From Flavipsychrobacter stenotrophus (lineage in GTDB: Bacteria > Bacteroidota > Bacteroidia > Chitinophagales > Chitinophagaceae), in the NCBI GenBank assembly GCA_947372365.1, contig CANBTK010000167.1, forward strand, positions 1 to 5,717: a stretch of 5,717 nt of DNA, read 5' to 3'. The translations under genes were made by a program, and so were the position numbers. The notes under the pieces were generated by a model. It was not told the origin of the DNA. It saw only the letters and a program-made list of their open reading frames with translations, and ran no database searches. Of the stretch, positions 1 through 5,717 are shown in pieces. Each line of letters begins with the position of its first letter. The stretch's first letter is position 1.

Positions 1-42
1 GGGAGTTACATATTCAAAAGCAGGATATGCCATAAATTTCAT
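1..42 (-). CDS. Possible start of a further gene, cut by the window edge
   Basis: Reading leftwards from an ATG at 42-40, 14 codons are open to the edge and give MKFMAYPAFEYVTP. It is the only minus-strand frame without a stop over this stretch, and an in-frame TAA lies 15 bases before the ATG (60-58), so this ATG is the first possible one; the methionine at codon 4 is an alternative start. The P-x-F-E-Y-x-x-P pattern recalls the N-terminus of the FAD-binding medium subunit of molybdenum hydroxylases (CoxM type), but 14 residues are too few to name a family. If real, it lies 124 bp downstream of hemB on the same strand. Two plus-strand frames are also open here (to stops at 127-129 and 118-120), so chance is a real alternative. 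Confidence 0.3.
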   Translation of the reverse strand, partial: MKFMAYPAFEYVTP

Positions 43-78
43 TTTGCTTATGCAAATTTACAATTTTATCCATCAATT

Positions 79-107
79 GAGCGAGCTACCGAATTCGGCC
101 ATCGCTC
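79..107 (-). terminator. Imperfect hairpin downstream of hemB, possible transcript end
   Basis: GAGCGA (79-84) pairs with TCGCTC (102-107), and inside it CCG (89-91) pairs with CGG (96-98) around an AATT loop, with an internal loop between the two stems. It lies about 60 bp past the hemB stop. No U-run follows on the minus strand (the next bases read AATTGATGGATAAAATTG), so it is not a classical intrinsic terminator; it could be an mRNA 3'-end structure or chance. Confidence 0.3.
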
Positions 108-114
108 TCTTCGT

Positions 115-181
115 CTATTGAGCCATTAATTTATTAAGGCCCCAGGCAAACCATTGAGCCATTGAGCTATTGAGCCATTAA
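115..181. repeat. 15-bp direct repeat pair, one copy at the hemB stop
   Basis: CTATTGAGCCATTAA occurs exactly at 115-129 and at 167-181, offset by 52 bp. The right copy contains the last four hemB codons and its TAG stop (Leu-Met-Ala-Gln-stop on the minus strand). The left copy lies in the downstream spacer and could encode the same ending in its own frame. The motif ATTGAG also occurs singly at 76-81. Confidence 0.7.
151..181. repeat. 8-bp short tandem repeat across the hemB stop codon
   Basis: On the plus strand three complete octamers follow each other: CCATTGAG (151-158), CCATTGAG (159-166) and CTATTGAG (167-174), then a partial CCATTAA (175-181). The coding strand reads CTCAATRG units. 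The hemB stop (167-169, TAG on the minus strand) is formed by the single variant unit in which CCA has become CTA; the other units read TGG at that place. The unit length is not a multiple of three, so gain or loss of units inside the coding part would change the frame. Confidence 0.8.
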
Positions 182-1144
182 AATAGCCGCCTTCTTAGCA
201 AAATAGGTCGCTATCAAATCCGCGCCTGCACGCTTAATGCTGGTCAAAGATTCCATGATGGCCTTATTTTCATCCAGCCAGCCCATATTTGCCGCAGCCT
301 TTATCATAGCGTACTCGCCGCTTACATGGTAGGCGCTAACCGGGACATCGACCGCATCTTTTACTTCACGGATGATGTCAAGGTAGGCCATGGCAGGTTT
401 TACCATTACAATATCAGCACCTTCTTCAATATCCATCAGGGTTTCCTTAACCGCTTCGCGGCGGTTGGCGTAATCCATCTGGTAGGATTTTTTGTCGCCA
501 AAGCCCGGGGCACTATCCAGTGCATCCCTGAAGGGGCCATAGAAACAAGAAGCATATTTGGCGCTATAGGCCATAATGCCAGTCTTGGTAAAGCCGCTGG
601 TTTCAAGGGCTTCGCGGATAGCGAGTATGCGGCCGTCCATCATATCGCTGGGTGCTATAATATCGGCACCCGCCTGTGCATGGCTTACACTCATTTGCGC
701 CAGCACTTCAACTGTAGGGTCGTTAACTATTTCGTTGTTTTCTACAATGCCGTCATGGCCGTAAATTGAAAACGGGTCCAGGGCAACATCGGTCATTACT
801 ACAATATCCGGGCAGGCACTTTTAATGGCTTTGATGCTGCGTTGCATCAGGCCATCAGGGTTAAGGGCTTCAGTACCTTTATTATCTTTAAGTTCGTCCT
901 TGCACTTAATAAAGAGGAGCACGCTTTTTATTCCCAATCCCCACAACTCTTTTACTTCTGCCACCGTCAGGTCAATGCTCATCCTGTAATATCCCTGCAT
1001 GGACGATATTTCTTCCTTTACGCCAGTACCTTCCACAATGAAAAGTGGCGCAATAAAATCAGATGGTTTTATTATTGTTTCAGCCACCATAGCACGGATA
1101 GCAGGTGATTGGCGCAGTATTCTGTTTCTTCTTATTAAGTGCAT
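167..1144 (-). CDS. hemB: Porphobilinogen synthase (delta-aminolevulinic acid dehydratase)
   Basis: HemB joins two 5-aminolevulinate molecules to give porphobilinogen in the cytoplasm, the first common step of tetrapyrrole synthesis. The 325-aa product is of normal family length and has the TIM-barrel landmarks: the Arg-rich N-terminal arm with RQSPAIRAMV (11-20), the metal-site loop DVALDPFSIYGHDG (119-132), the first Schiff-base lysine K196 in AYSAKYAS, and the second, K249, in VMVKPAMAYLDIIR. The loop has Ala/Asp where zinc enzymes have Cys residues, so this is the aspartate-rich, non-zinc type, as in Pseudomonas. I chose the ATG at 1144-1142 because it begins the usual HemB N-terminus (MHLIRRNRIL); a TTG 20 codons upstream would run into the preceding gene. 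The start lies 10 bp after the HEAT-like gene, with no Shine-Dalgarno sequence visible. The last residues (LMAQ) and the TAG stop come from a short tandem repeat. Confidence 0.97.
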   Translation of the reverse strand: MHLIRRNRILRQSPAIRAMVAETIIKPSDFIAPLFIVEGTGVKEEISSMQGYYRMSIDLTVAEVKELWGLGIKSVLLFIKCKDELKDNKGTEALNPDGLMQRSIKAIKSACPDIVVMTDVALDPFSIYGHDGIVENNEIVNDPTVEVLAQMSVSHAQAGADIIAPSDMMDGRILAIREALETSGFTKTGIMAYSAKYASCFYGPFRDALDSAPGFGDKKSYQMDYANRREAVKETLMDIEEGADIVMVKPAMAYLDIIREVKDAVDVPVSAYHVSGEYAMIKAAANMGWLDENKAIMESLTSIKRAGADLIATYFAKKAAILMAQ

Positions 1145-1154
1145 AATTCTAAGT

Positions 1155-1709
1155 TTAGTTTTGCTCGTCCAGGTAGGAAATATACCGATTAACGGCTTTG
1201 TCAATCATTACCATGGTATCCTTTTCGTACTCTCCTTTTTCAGCATTAATTTTCAGGCTTTCCCAGGTAGCCTTTATATCCAACAGGTCTTGCCTCGTAA
1301 ATTCAAATTCTTGGTCACGCAGTATTTCACGGGCATGTATTCTTGCTTCGAATCCTTGATAAAATAAAATTTTAAATACATCTTTAAGGTGCTCACTGCA
1401 ATCGAGGCCTGTCAATGCGTAAACAAAAGTACCGTTGTAATTAGTTCGCTCCCTTGTAAAAATCGTATTGAATAACGGTGCTACTGCTTCTTTTCGTCCG
1501 ATATTTTTTAAAGCATAAGCCGCAATACATCGTTTGTCATAACTTTCATCACCAAGCAAGCTGATGAAAAAGCTGAATATGCCCTCCTTTTGGTCAGAAG
1601 ATAAACTGCTTCCTGATTCAACTAAGTCATCCGATGCTTCACGCGCTTCCTCCCATTCTTTAGTTAAAACATCATTCTTTAATTGCTGTATTTTTTCTTC
1701 GTATATCAA
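1155..1709 (-). CDS. HEAT-repeat-like protein of unknown function
   Basis: A 184-aa protein predicted to be all-helical, without signal peptide or membrane segment, so probably cytoplasmic. The middle resembles HEAT/PBS-lyase-type repeats: about 57-85 (YDKRCIAAYALKNIGRKEAV), a weaker unit about 90-117, and a third about 119-146 (GFEARIHAREIL). Such repeats usually form protein-binding scaffolds; no catalytic motif is visible. The N-terminal 30 residues are charged and helical. The only standard start is a TTG at 1709-1707: an in-frame TGA lies 15 bases upstream, and no internal methionine occurs before residue 166. It starts 50 bp after hemF and ends 10 bp before hemB, so it is probably co-transcribed with both. 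By hand count its GC is about 38% (1201-1680), against roughly 52% in parts of hemB and 57% in parts of hemC, which hints at a later arrival or weaker constraint. A link to heme synthesis is only positional. Confidence 0.8.
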   Translation of the reverse strand: MIYEEKIQQLKNDVLTKEWEEAREASDDLVESGSSLSSDQKEGIFSFFISLLGDESYDKRCIAAYALKNIGRKEAVAPLFNTIFTRERTNYNGTFVYALTGLDCSEHLKDVFKILFYQGFEARIHAREILRDQEFEFTRQDLLDIKATWESLKINAEKGEYEKDTMVMIDKAVNRYISYLDEQN

Positions 1710-1759
1710 TATTCTGTTTTTTAATCAAATGTCAGCAAAATATTTCACCGAATACCCAT

Positions 1760-2668
1760 TTACACCCAATCCTTCGGTTTATAAAACTGCATCATTTCAG
1801 CTTCTTTGCTGCCCGGTTCGGGGTGGTGGTTGTAGTACCAGCGGGCCCGAGGCGGCAGGCTCATTAATATACTTTCTGTTCTGCCGTTGGTCTTCAAGCC
1901 GAATAGTGTACCCCTGTCATGTATCAGGTTAAACTCTACATAGCGACCTCTTCTAATTTCCTGCCATTCTATTTCGCGTTCGGTGTAGGCGATATCTTTC
2001 CTCAGCTCCACAATAGGTACATACGCAGTCAGGAATGCATTGCCGTTGGCCTGCTGAAACTCAAACAGTCGGTTCTCGTCCATTGCCTCAGTAGGGCGCA
2101 GGTAGTCATAGAATACGCCACCAATGCCGCGCATTTCATCGCCCCTGTGTTTGTTGGCAAAGTATTCGTCGCAGTGCTTTTTGTAAGCATGGTAGAGGCT
2201 AGCGCCATAAGGCGTGATGGTGTTCTTTAATGTGCCATGAAAATGCACCGCATCTTCTTCAAACATATAGTAGGGGGTAAGGTCGGTACCACCACCAAAC
2301 CAGCTATCTATGCGCTTGCCTTCTTTGTCGTAAAGTTCAAAATAACGCCAGTTGGCATGGGTTGTAGGCACAAATGGGTTGAGCGGGTGTATCACTAATG
2401 ATAAGCCCACCGCAAAGAAATTACTGTCCGGCACGCCGAAAGCCTGCTGCATAGCGGCAGGAAGCGAGCCATAAACCACAGAAGTATTGACACCCCCTTT
2501 TTCAAAAACATTGCCGCCGGAAATTACGCGCGTTTTACCGCCGCCGCCTTCCGGGCGCTCCCATTTGTCTTCAACAAATTTGGCCTTCCCATCCACCTGC
2601 TCCAGCCCGGCACAAATGGTGTCTTGCAGGGCGTGTATATAGGCCGTGAATTGATCTTTGAAACTCAT
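1760..2668 (-). CDS. hemF: Oxygen-dependent coproporphyrinogen III oxidase
   Basis: HemF uses molecular oxygen to decarboxylate two propionate side chains of coproporphyrinogen III, yielding protoporphyrinogen IX. The 302-aa product is close to the usual bacterial length (about 300) and carries the family blocks in order: the Gly-rich GGGGKTRVISGGNVFEKGGV (41-60), HPLNPFVPTTHANWRYFE (94-111), SWFGGGTDLTPYY (122-134), RGIGGVFYDYL (180-190), and the long C-terminal signature from R239 to P273, which includes RRGRYVEFNLIHDRG and GRTESILMSLPP. It ends with the typical KPKDWV. The ATG at 2668-2666 fits the family N-terminus; no clear Shine-Dalgarno sequence precedes it. It follows hemE after 81 bp, the largest gap inside the cluster. 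The need for O2 implies aerobic or microaerobic heme synthesis; the oxygen-independent HemN is not encoded in this window. Confidence 0.98.
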   Translation of the reverse strand: MSFKDQFTAYIHALQDTICAGLEQVDGKAKFVEDKWERPEGGGGKTRVISGGNVFEKGGVNTSVVYGSLPAAMQQAFGVPDSNFFAVGLSLVIHPLNPFVPTTHANWRYFELYDKEGKRIDSWFGGGTDLTPYYMFEEDAVHFHGTLKNTITPYGASLYHAYKKHCDEYFANKHRGDEMRGIGGVFYDYLRPTEAMDENRLFEFQQANGNAFLTAYVPIVELRKDIAYTEREIEWQEIRRGRYVEFNLIHDRGTLFGLKTNGRTESILMSLPPRARWYYNHHPEPGSKEAEMMQFYKPKDWV

Positions 2669-2686
2669 TTTTCGGTCTTTTATCAG

Positions 2687-2712
2687 GGCTTAAGGTTTTA
2701 ATCCCCTACGCC
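2687..2712 (-). other. Imperfect hairpin in the hemE-hemF spacer
   Basis: In the minus-strand RNA, GGCGUAGGG can pair with CCUUAAGCC around an 8-nt loop: eight of nine positions pair, one of them G-U, with one G-A mismatch. No U-run follows, and hemF starts 18 bases later, so it is unlikely to be a terminator. It might affect mRNA processing or hemF translation, or be chance. Confidence 0.25.
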
Positions 2713-2730
2713 AAAACAACTGTTAGCAGC

Positions 2731-2758
2731 ACTTACGACTTAACACTTATTACTTACG
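2731..2758. repeat. 7-bp short tandem repeat across the hemE stop codon
   Basis: Four consecutive heptamers of the form ACTTANN occur on the plus strand: ACTTACG (2731-2737), ACTTAAC (2738-2744), ACTTATT (2745-2751) and ACTTACG (2752-2758). On the coding strand each unit is NNTAAGT. The first transcribed unit encodes the end of HemE (Arg-Lys) and contributes to its TAA stop (2752-2750). Because seven is not a multiple of three, TAA appears in all three frames within the array; in the hemE frame there are two consecutive stops (TAATAA). Confidence 0.85.
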
Positions 2759-3781
2759 GCTATATTCTTTCACTGCATCAACAAACGCCTTCGCATGGTC
2801 TACGGGTACATTAGGTGTAATGCCATGGCCCAGGTTGGCTATGTACCTTGTAGTGCCGAAGGCGTCTATCATCTCCGTTACTTCCTTTTTTATTTGCGTA
2901 GGAGAAGTAAGCAACTTAGCAGGGTCAAAATTGCCCTGTATGGTAATGTTATTACCTGCCATTTTCCTGGCCATTTCTGGTGTAATGCTCCAGTCGATAC
3001 CAATGCCTGCTGCACTGCTGTTGCCTATATCAGTTAATGCATACCAGCTTCCTTTAGGGAAGAGTATTACCGGGGCATGTGGGCTAACTGCATCTGCAAT
3101 CTGTATAAGGTAGGGCTGTGCAAATGTTTTGAAATCATGAGGGCTCAGCATACCGCTCCAGCTGTCAAATACCTGCAATACATCGGCACCAGCTTTTGCC
3201 TGTGCTTTCAGGTAGAGGATAGTTACATCAGTTATTTTCTGTAACAAAGCATGTGCAAGTTCAGGCTGAGTAAAACAGAATTGTTTTGCTTTCTCAAATG
3301 TTTTACTGCCCTTGCCTTCCACCATGTAGCAAAGCAGGGTCCACGGTGCGCCTGCAAAGCCTATTAACGGAACGCGGTTATTCAGTTCTTTCTTGGTAAG
3401 CGAAAGCGCTGCCGTAACATAGCTTAGCCTGTCTTCCACTTCTGTAGTTATCAACGCATCAATATCTGCCTGATTTTTGATTACTTCAGGTAACAACGGG
3501 CCTTTACCTTCTTCCATAAGTACGGTCATCCCCATTGCCTGTGGTATTACCAGTATATCCGAAAAAATAATGGCTGCATCTACGCCTACCTGGTCCACTG
3601 GTTGCAAGGTAATTTCGCACGCCAGTTCCGGCGTTTGCACGCGGGTGAAAAAGTCGTATCTGTTGCGCAGCTTTATGTAGTCAGGCAAATACCTGCCTGC
3701 CTGCCTCATCATCCATACTGGCGGGCGGCTCACATCTTCGCCCCTTAATGCCTTTAATAATAAATCGTTCTGTAAACTCAC
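2750..3781 (-). CDS. hemE: Uroporphyrinogen decarboxylase
   Basis: HemE removes the four acetate carboxyl groups of uroporphyrinogen III to give coproporphyrinogen III in the cytoplasm, without a cofactor. The 343-aa product has the normal length and both family signatures: [17 protein letters not shown] (19-35, with the substrate-binding Arg26 and Arg30) and [16 protein letters not shown] (141-156, with Tyr152). The key Asp75 sits in FSDIL, Ser207 in FDSWSG, and His319 in [14 protein letters not shown] near the end. The start is a GTG (3781-3779): it gives the expected [16 protein letters not shown]-terminus and no in-frame ATG lies nearby upstream. It begins 17 bp after hemD, so translation may be coupled. 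The stop codon lies inside a 7-bp tandem repeat, and the last residues (SRK) may be partly repeat-derived. Confidence 0.98.
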   Translation of the reverse strand: MSLQNDLLLKALRGEDVSRPPVWMMRQAGRYLPDYIKLRNRYDFFTRVQTPELACEITLQPVDQVGVDAAIIFSDILVIPQAMGMTVLMEEGKGPLLPEVIKNQADIDALITTEVEDRLSYVTAALSLTKKELNNRVPLIGFAGAPWTLLCYMVEGKGSKTFEKAKQFCFTQPELAHALLQKITDVTILYLKAQAKAGADVLQVFDSWSGMLSPHDFKTFAQPYLIQIADAVSPHAPVILFPKGSWYALTDIGNSSAAGIGIDWSITPEMARKMAGNNITIQGNFDPAKLLTSPTQIKKEVTEMIDAFGTTRYIANLGHGITPNVPVDHAKAFVDAVKEYSRK

Positions 3782-3798
3782 TTTTATGGTTCTTTTAA

Positions 3799-4503
3799 TT
3801 ATTGTTTGTTCCTGAAGTAGGCTACGGCTTCATTAGCCATGAAATCCTTTGAAGGCAGCTCACTAATGATAACCTTGTTTTTGGAGAATTCGCTGATAGC
3901 TGCTGCGGTAGTGATGCCTATTGAAAATAATATTGTTTCCGGCGGCACACTGTTATTTTTGAAAAAGCTCCTTACGCCGCTGGGGCTGTAAAACATAATG
4001 CCATCGTAAACTGCTTCTATTTTGTGGTGCACCTCTTTTGTCTGGTACACTATCGTTTCATTTACTTTTATTCCCGCTTGCTGCAGCGCTTCAGGCAGGT
4101 GGTTCATTCTTATATCGCTGCAAAAAAAGGTAGCTTCATTCCTGCTATGGCCTATTATCTTCCTGGCTACATCGTTGGCATTGTTGCCAATGGCTGCAAT
4201 GGTAACGTCATTAAAATGTTCCTGCACTTTATTCTGTGTTTCATTAGCCACGCAATACACATCCCAGTTGGGCTGCAATGGGCTGGCCAGTGCTTTTACG
4301 CTTTCTACTGCCTGGGCACTGGTAAACACAGCAACCAGGTGCTGTTGTGCCAGCGTTTTAATATGCTGTTGTAGCTCAGGCGTTTTTATAAAGGTGGTTT
4401 CAATAAAGGGTAAAATTTCAATAGCGACGCCATTGCCTGCGGCATCATTAACTGTTTGTACGGGCAGGGTAGCGGTGCTGAGCAGCTTTATTTTACTTTC
4501 CAT
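3799..4503 (-). CDS. hemD: Uroporphyrinogen-III synthase
   Basis: HemD closes linear hydroxymethylbilane into the ring while inverting ring D, giving uroporphyrinogen III. The 234-aa product has the usual length and two-lobed pattern of this poorly conserved family: [13 protein letters not shown] (57-69) in the first lobe, and VYQT with the conserved Tyr153, [11 protein letters not shown] (171-181) and [11 protein letters not shown] (193-203) in the second. Sequence alone would support HemD moderately; position between hemC and hemE makes it firm. The ATG at 4503-4501 lies within the end of hemC, overlapping it by 11 bp (ATGGAAAGTAA contains both the start and the hemC stop), which suggests coupled translation. 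HemD must act quickly on the HemC product, which otherwise cyclises spontaneously to the type I isomer, so coupling makes sense. Confidence 0.93.
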   Translation of the reverse strand: MESKIKLLSTATLPVQTVNDAAGNGVAIEILPFIETTFIKTPELQQHIKTLAQQHLVAVFTSAQAVESVKALASPLQPNWDVYCVANETQNKVQEHFNDVTIAAIGNNANDVARKIIGHSRNEATFFCSDIRMNHLPEALQQAGIKVNETIVYQTKEVHHKIEAVYDGIMFYSPSGVRSFFKNNSVPPETILFSIGITTAAAISEFSKNKVIISELPSKDFMANEAVAYFRNKQ

Positions 4504-5413
4504 TTCTAATACTGTTTAATATTGCCAACCCGCCGTTAGCTAAAAGCTCTCCGGCAGCCAAAGTCCCCAAATCATTCCTTTGTGCAATATTACAGGTTTT
4601 TTTTATTTCTACTTTGGCGCTGCCGTCAGTACTCAATATATTTCCTTCAAATACAATTTCACCGTTTACTATCTGTGCCAGGGCGCTTATAGGCGTAGCG
4701 CAGCCACCCAGCAAAGCCCGCAGGAAATCGCGCTCTATTTTTGTGCACCATTCGGTGTGCTCATCATTAAGCGGCTTACATTTTTCTATGGCATCATTGT
4801 CATCAGCCCTGCAAACTACTACTACCGCGCCCTGTGCGGGTGCGGGTAGCATCCAGTCCAGCGCTACAGCATTGGCGGGGCGCAAGCCTATCCTTTCCAG
4901 CCCTGCGGCGGCAAATATAGCACCCTGCCATTCGCTTTCCTGTACTTTGCGTAGGCGGGTATTTACATTGCCCCTCAGGTTTTCTATAGTGGAATTGGGG
5001 TAGCGGTTAAGCCATTGCGCTTTGCGGCGTATGCTGCTTGTCGCAATTAAATTAGGGGCTGTAGCCTCATTTAAAAATGAGCCATCAACTTTGGGTACAA
5101 GTATGTCTTTGTAAGAAGCCCTTGGCAATACAGCTACTTGTGCCACGCCTTTCGCCAGTTGGGTAGGCACATCTTTCATAGAATGTACCGCTATGTCAAT
5201 TTCGCCGTTCAGCAGGGCAATATCAAGGGCTTTGGTAAATATGCCCTGCACGCCTATTTCGTAGAGTGGGGTACTCAGGTCGGTATCGCCTTCGCTTTTA
5301 ATATAAACGAGTTCCGATGCCACGCCCTGCCCCTGCAATAATTGTTTTACGGAATTGGCTTGCCAGACAGCCAGTTGGCTTTCGCGGGTGCCTATCCTCA
5401 GTACTTTATACAT
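4493..5413 (-). CDS. hemC: Hydroxymethylbilane synthase (porphobilinogen deaminase)
   Basis: HemC polymerises four porphobilinogens into hydroxymethylbilane on a covalently held dipyrromethane cofactor. The 306-aa product has the normal length and three-domain layout: RIGTRESQLAVWQAN (6-20), the block SEGDTDLSTPLYEIG (40-54), then HSMKDVP (77-83) with catalytic Asp81; SSIRRKAQW (126-134) and LRGNVNTRLRK (146-156) with substrate-binding arginines; LPAPAQGA (189-196); and ERDFLRALLGGCATP (227-241), in which Cys238 is the expected attachment site for the cofactor. The ATG at 5413-5411 gives the typical N-terminus, and the start overlaps the hemA end by 8 bp (ATGTATAA). Part of the gene (4801-5040) has about 57% GC by hand count, the highest I counted in the window. 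Confidence 0.98.
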   Translation of the reverse strand: MYKVLRIGTRESQLAVWQANSVKQLLQGQGVASELVYIKSEGDTDLSTPLYEIGVQGIFTKALDIALLNGEIDIAVHSMKDVPTQLAKGVAQVAVLPRASYKDILVPKVDGSFLNEATAPNLIATSSIRRKAQWLNRYPNSTIENLRGNVNTRLRKVQESEWQGAIFAAAGLERIGLRPANAVALDWMLPAPAQGAVVVVCRADDNDAIEKCKPLNDEHTEWCTKIERDFLRALLGGCATPISALAQIVNGEIVFEGNILSTDGSAKVEIKKTCNIAQRNDLGTLAAGELLANGGLAILNSIRNGK

Positions 5414-5717
5414 GGTGTGCTATAAAATCATTAATGGCTTCAATGTAGTTGCAGCCGGCGGTATTGTTTTTACGCATTTTTGTGGCCAGCACATTAATAA
5501 CGCTTTGTATGGTTTGTTCCTTATTTACAGGGGTAGGCTGAGCGTGTACGCGATTGAGCAAAGAAGCATCAATATGCATGCCGGAGAGTTTTTCTTTTAC
5601 TTCTTTAAGTATAGGCACGTGCCTGCGCATATCATACCAATCCCTTAGCTCTGCAATATGATGGTTTATAATTTCAATGGCTTGCGGTACCTGCGTTTTG
5701 CGCATTTCCAGCGTTTC
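5406..5717 (-). CDS. hemA: Glutamyl-tRNA reductase, C-terminal part (cut by window edge)
   Basis: The last 103 codons of an open frame that enters from the right edge. HemA reduces glutamyl-tRNA(Glu) to glutamate-1-semialdehyde with NADPH, the first and usually rate-controlling step of the C5 pathway. What is visible fits the C-terminal helical dimerisation domain: the LRDWYDMRRHVPILKEVKEK stretch has the shape of the Bacteroidota HemA tail, followed by an amphipathic helix ending in DFIAHHV. The catalytic Cys/His and NADPH-binding domains lie outside the window, so the identification rests on this tail plus the direct 8-bp overlap with hemC, a common hemA-hemC arrangement. A methionine at 5705-5703 is internal; the frame stays open through ETLE upstream, so it should not be taken as the start. 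The operon promoter would be upstream of this gene, beyond the window. Confidence 0.85.
   Translation of the reverse strand, partial: ETLEMRKTQVPQAIEIINHHIAELRDWYDMRRHVPILKEVKEKLSGMHIDASLLNRVHAQPTPVNKEQTIQSVINVLATKMRKNNTAGCNYIEAINDFIAHHV

Noticed and set aside
43..56. Small inverted repeat TTTGC-TTAT-GCAAA as an operator site
   Set aside because: Only 5 bp per arm in AT-rich sequence; expected by chance and not linked to any known regulator.
53..60. TAAATTTG on the minus strand, matching the Bacteroidota -7 box TAnnTTTG
   Set aside because: No TTTG-like -33 element at the right distance, and the ATG at 42 would leave almost no leader; an 8-base match in AT-rich DNA is weak.
1..129. Plus-strand frames open from the left edge to stops at 118-120 and 127-129, as a gene tail converging on hemB
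   Set aside because: Neither translation looks protein-like, and part lies in repeat and hairpin sequence; kept only as an alternative to the minus-strand start at 42.
115..181. The 15-bp direct repeats as attachment sites or target-site duplication of an inserted element
   Set aside because: The 37 bp between them hold no gene or terminal inverted repeats, and the repeats belong to the local octamer family.
167..1204. Longer hemB reading frame starting at a TTG (1204), 345 aa
   Set aside because: The extra 20 residues match nothing in the HemB family and would overlap the HEAT-like gene by 50 bp; the ATG at 1144 gives the normal N-terminus.
1745..1759. Mini-ORF ATGGGTATTCGGTGA directly after the hemF stop
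   Set aside because: Only four codons; no evidence that it is a leader peptide.
999..1932. Plus-strand open frames (999-1367 and 1564-1932) opposite hemB, the HEAT-like gene and hemF
   Set aside because: They cross gene boundaries on the other strand and have no recognisable protein features; they are antisense shadows.
4022..4519. Plus-strand open frame of 165 codons opposite hemD
   Set aside because: It is Cys/Ser/Leu-rich, matches no family I know, and mirrors a well-supported gene on the other strand.

Overview
The window is one strand of a tetrapyrrole (heme) biosynthesis gene cluster. All convincing genes lie on the minus strand, so transcription runs from right (5717) to left (1). 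In that order they are: the 3' end of hemA (glutamyl-tRNA reductase), hemC (hydroxymethylbilane synthase), hemD (uroporphyrinogen-III synthase), hemE (uroporphyrinogen decarboxylase), hemF (oxygen-dependent coproporphyrinogen III oxidase), a 184-aa HEAT-repeat-like protein of unknown role, and hemB (porphobilinogen synthase). A possible further minus-strand gene begins near position 42 and runs off the left edge.

The encoded enzymes cover most of the route from glutamyl-tRNA to protoporphyrinogen IX: HemA, HemB, HemC, HemD, HemE and HemF in pathway order. The one missing step in that stretch is HemL (glutamate-1-semialdehyde aminotransferase); protoporphyrinogen oxidase and ferrochelatase are also absent and must be encoded elsewhere. 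HemA means the C5 pathway for aminolevulinate, and HemF (not HemN) points to oxygen-dependent heme synthesis. hemA/hemC overlap by 8 bp and hemC/hemD by 11 bp, hemD-hemE are 17 bp apart, and the HEAT gene and hemB are 10 bp apart, which suggests one operon whose promoter lies beyond the right edge.

The likely host is a member of the Bacteroidota, perhaps the Chitinophagales. This is inference from the gene order, the near absence of Shine-Dalgarno sequences before the starts, and the protein flavour; no taxonomic marker is present.

The core enzymes look ordinary and intact. The less ordinary parts are (i) the lower-GC, TTG-initiated HEAT-like gene placed between hemF and hemB, (ii) a 7-bp tandem repeat across the hemE stop codon, and (iii) an 8-bp tandem repeat across the hemB stop codon with a second 15-bp copy downstream. 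I see no mobile element, CRISPR array, RNA gene or clear new system; no gene-free stretch exceeds 300 bases.
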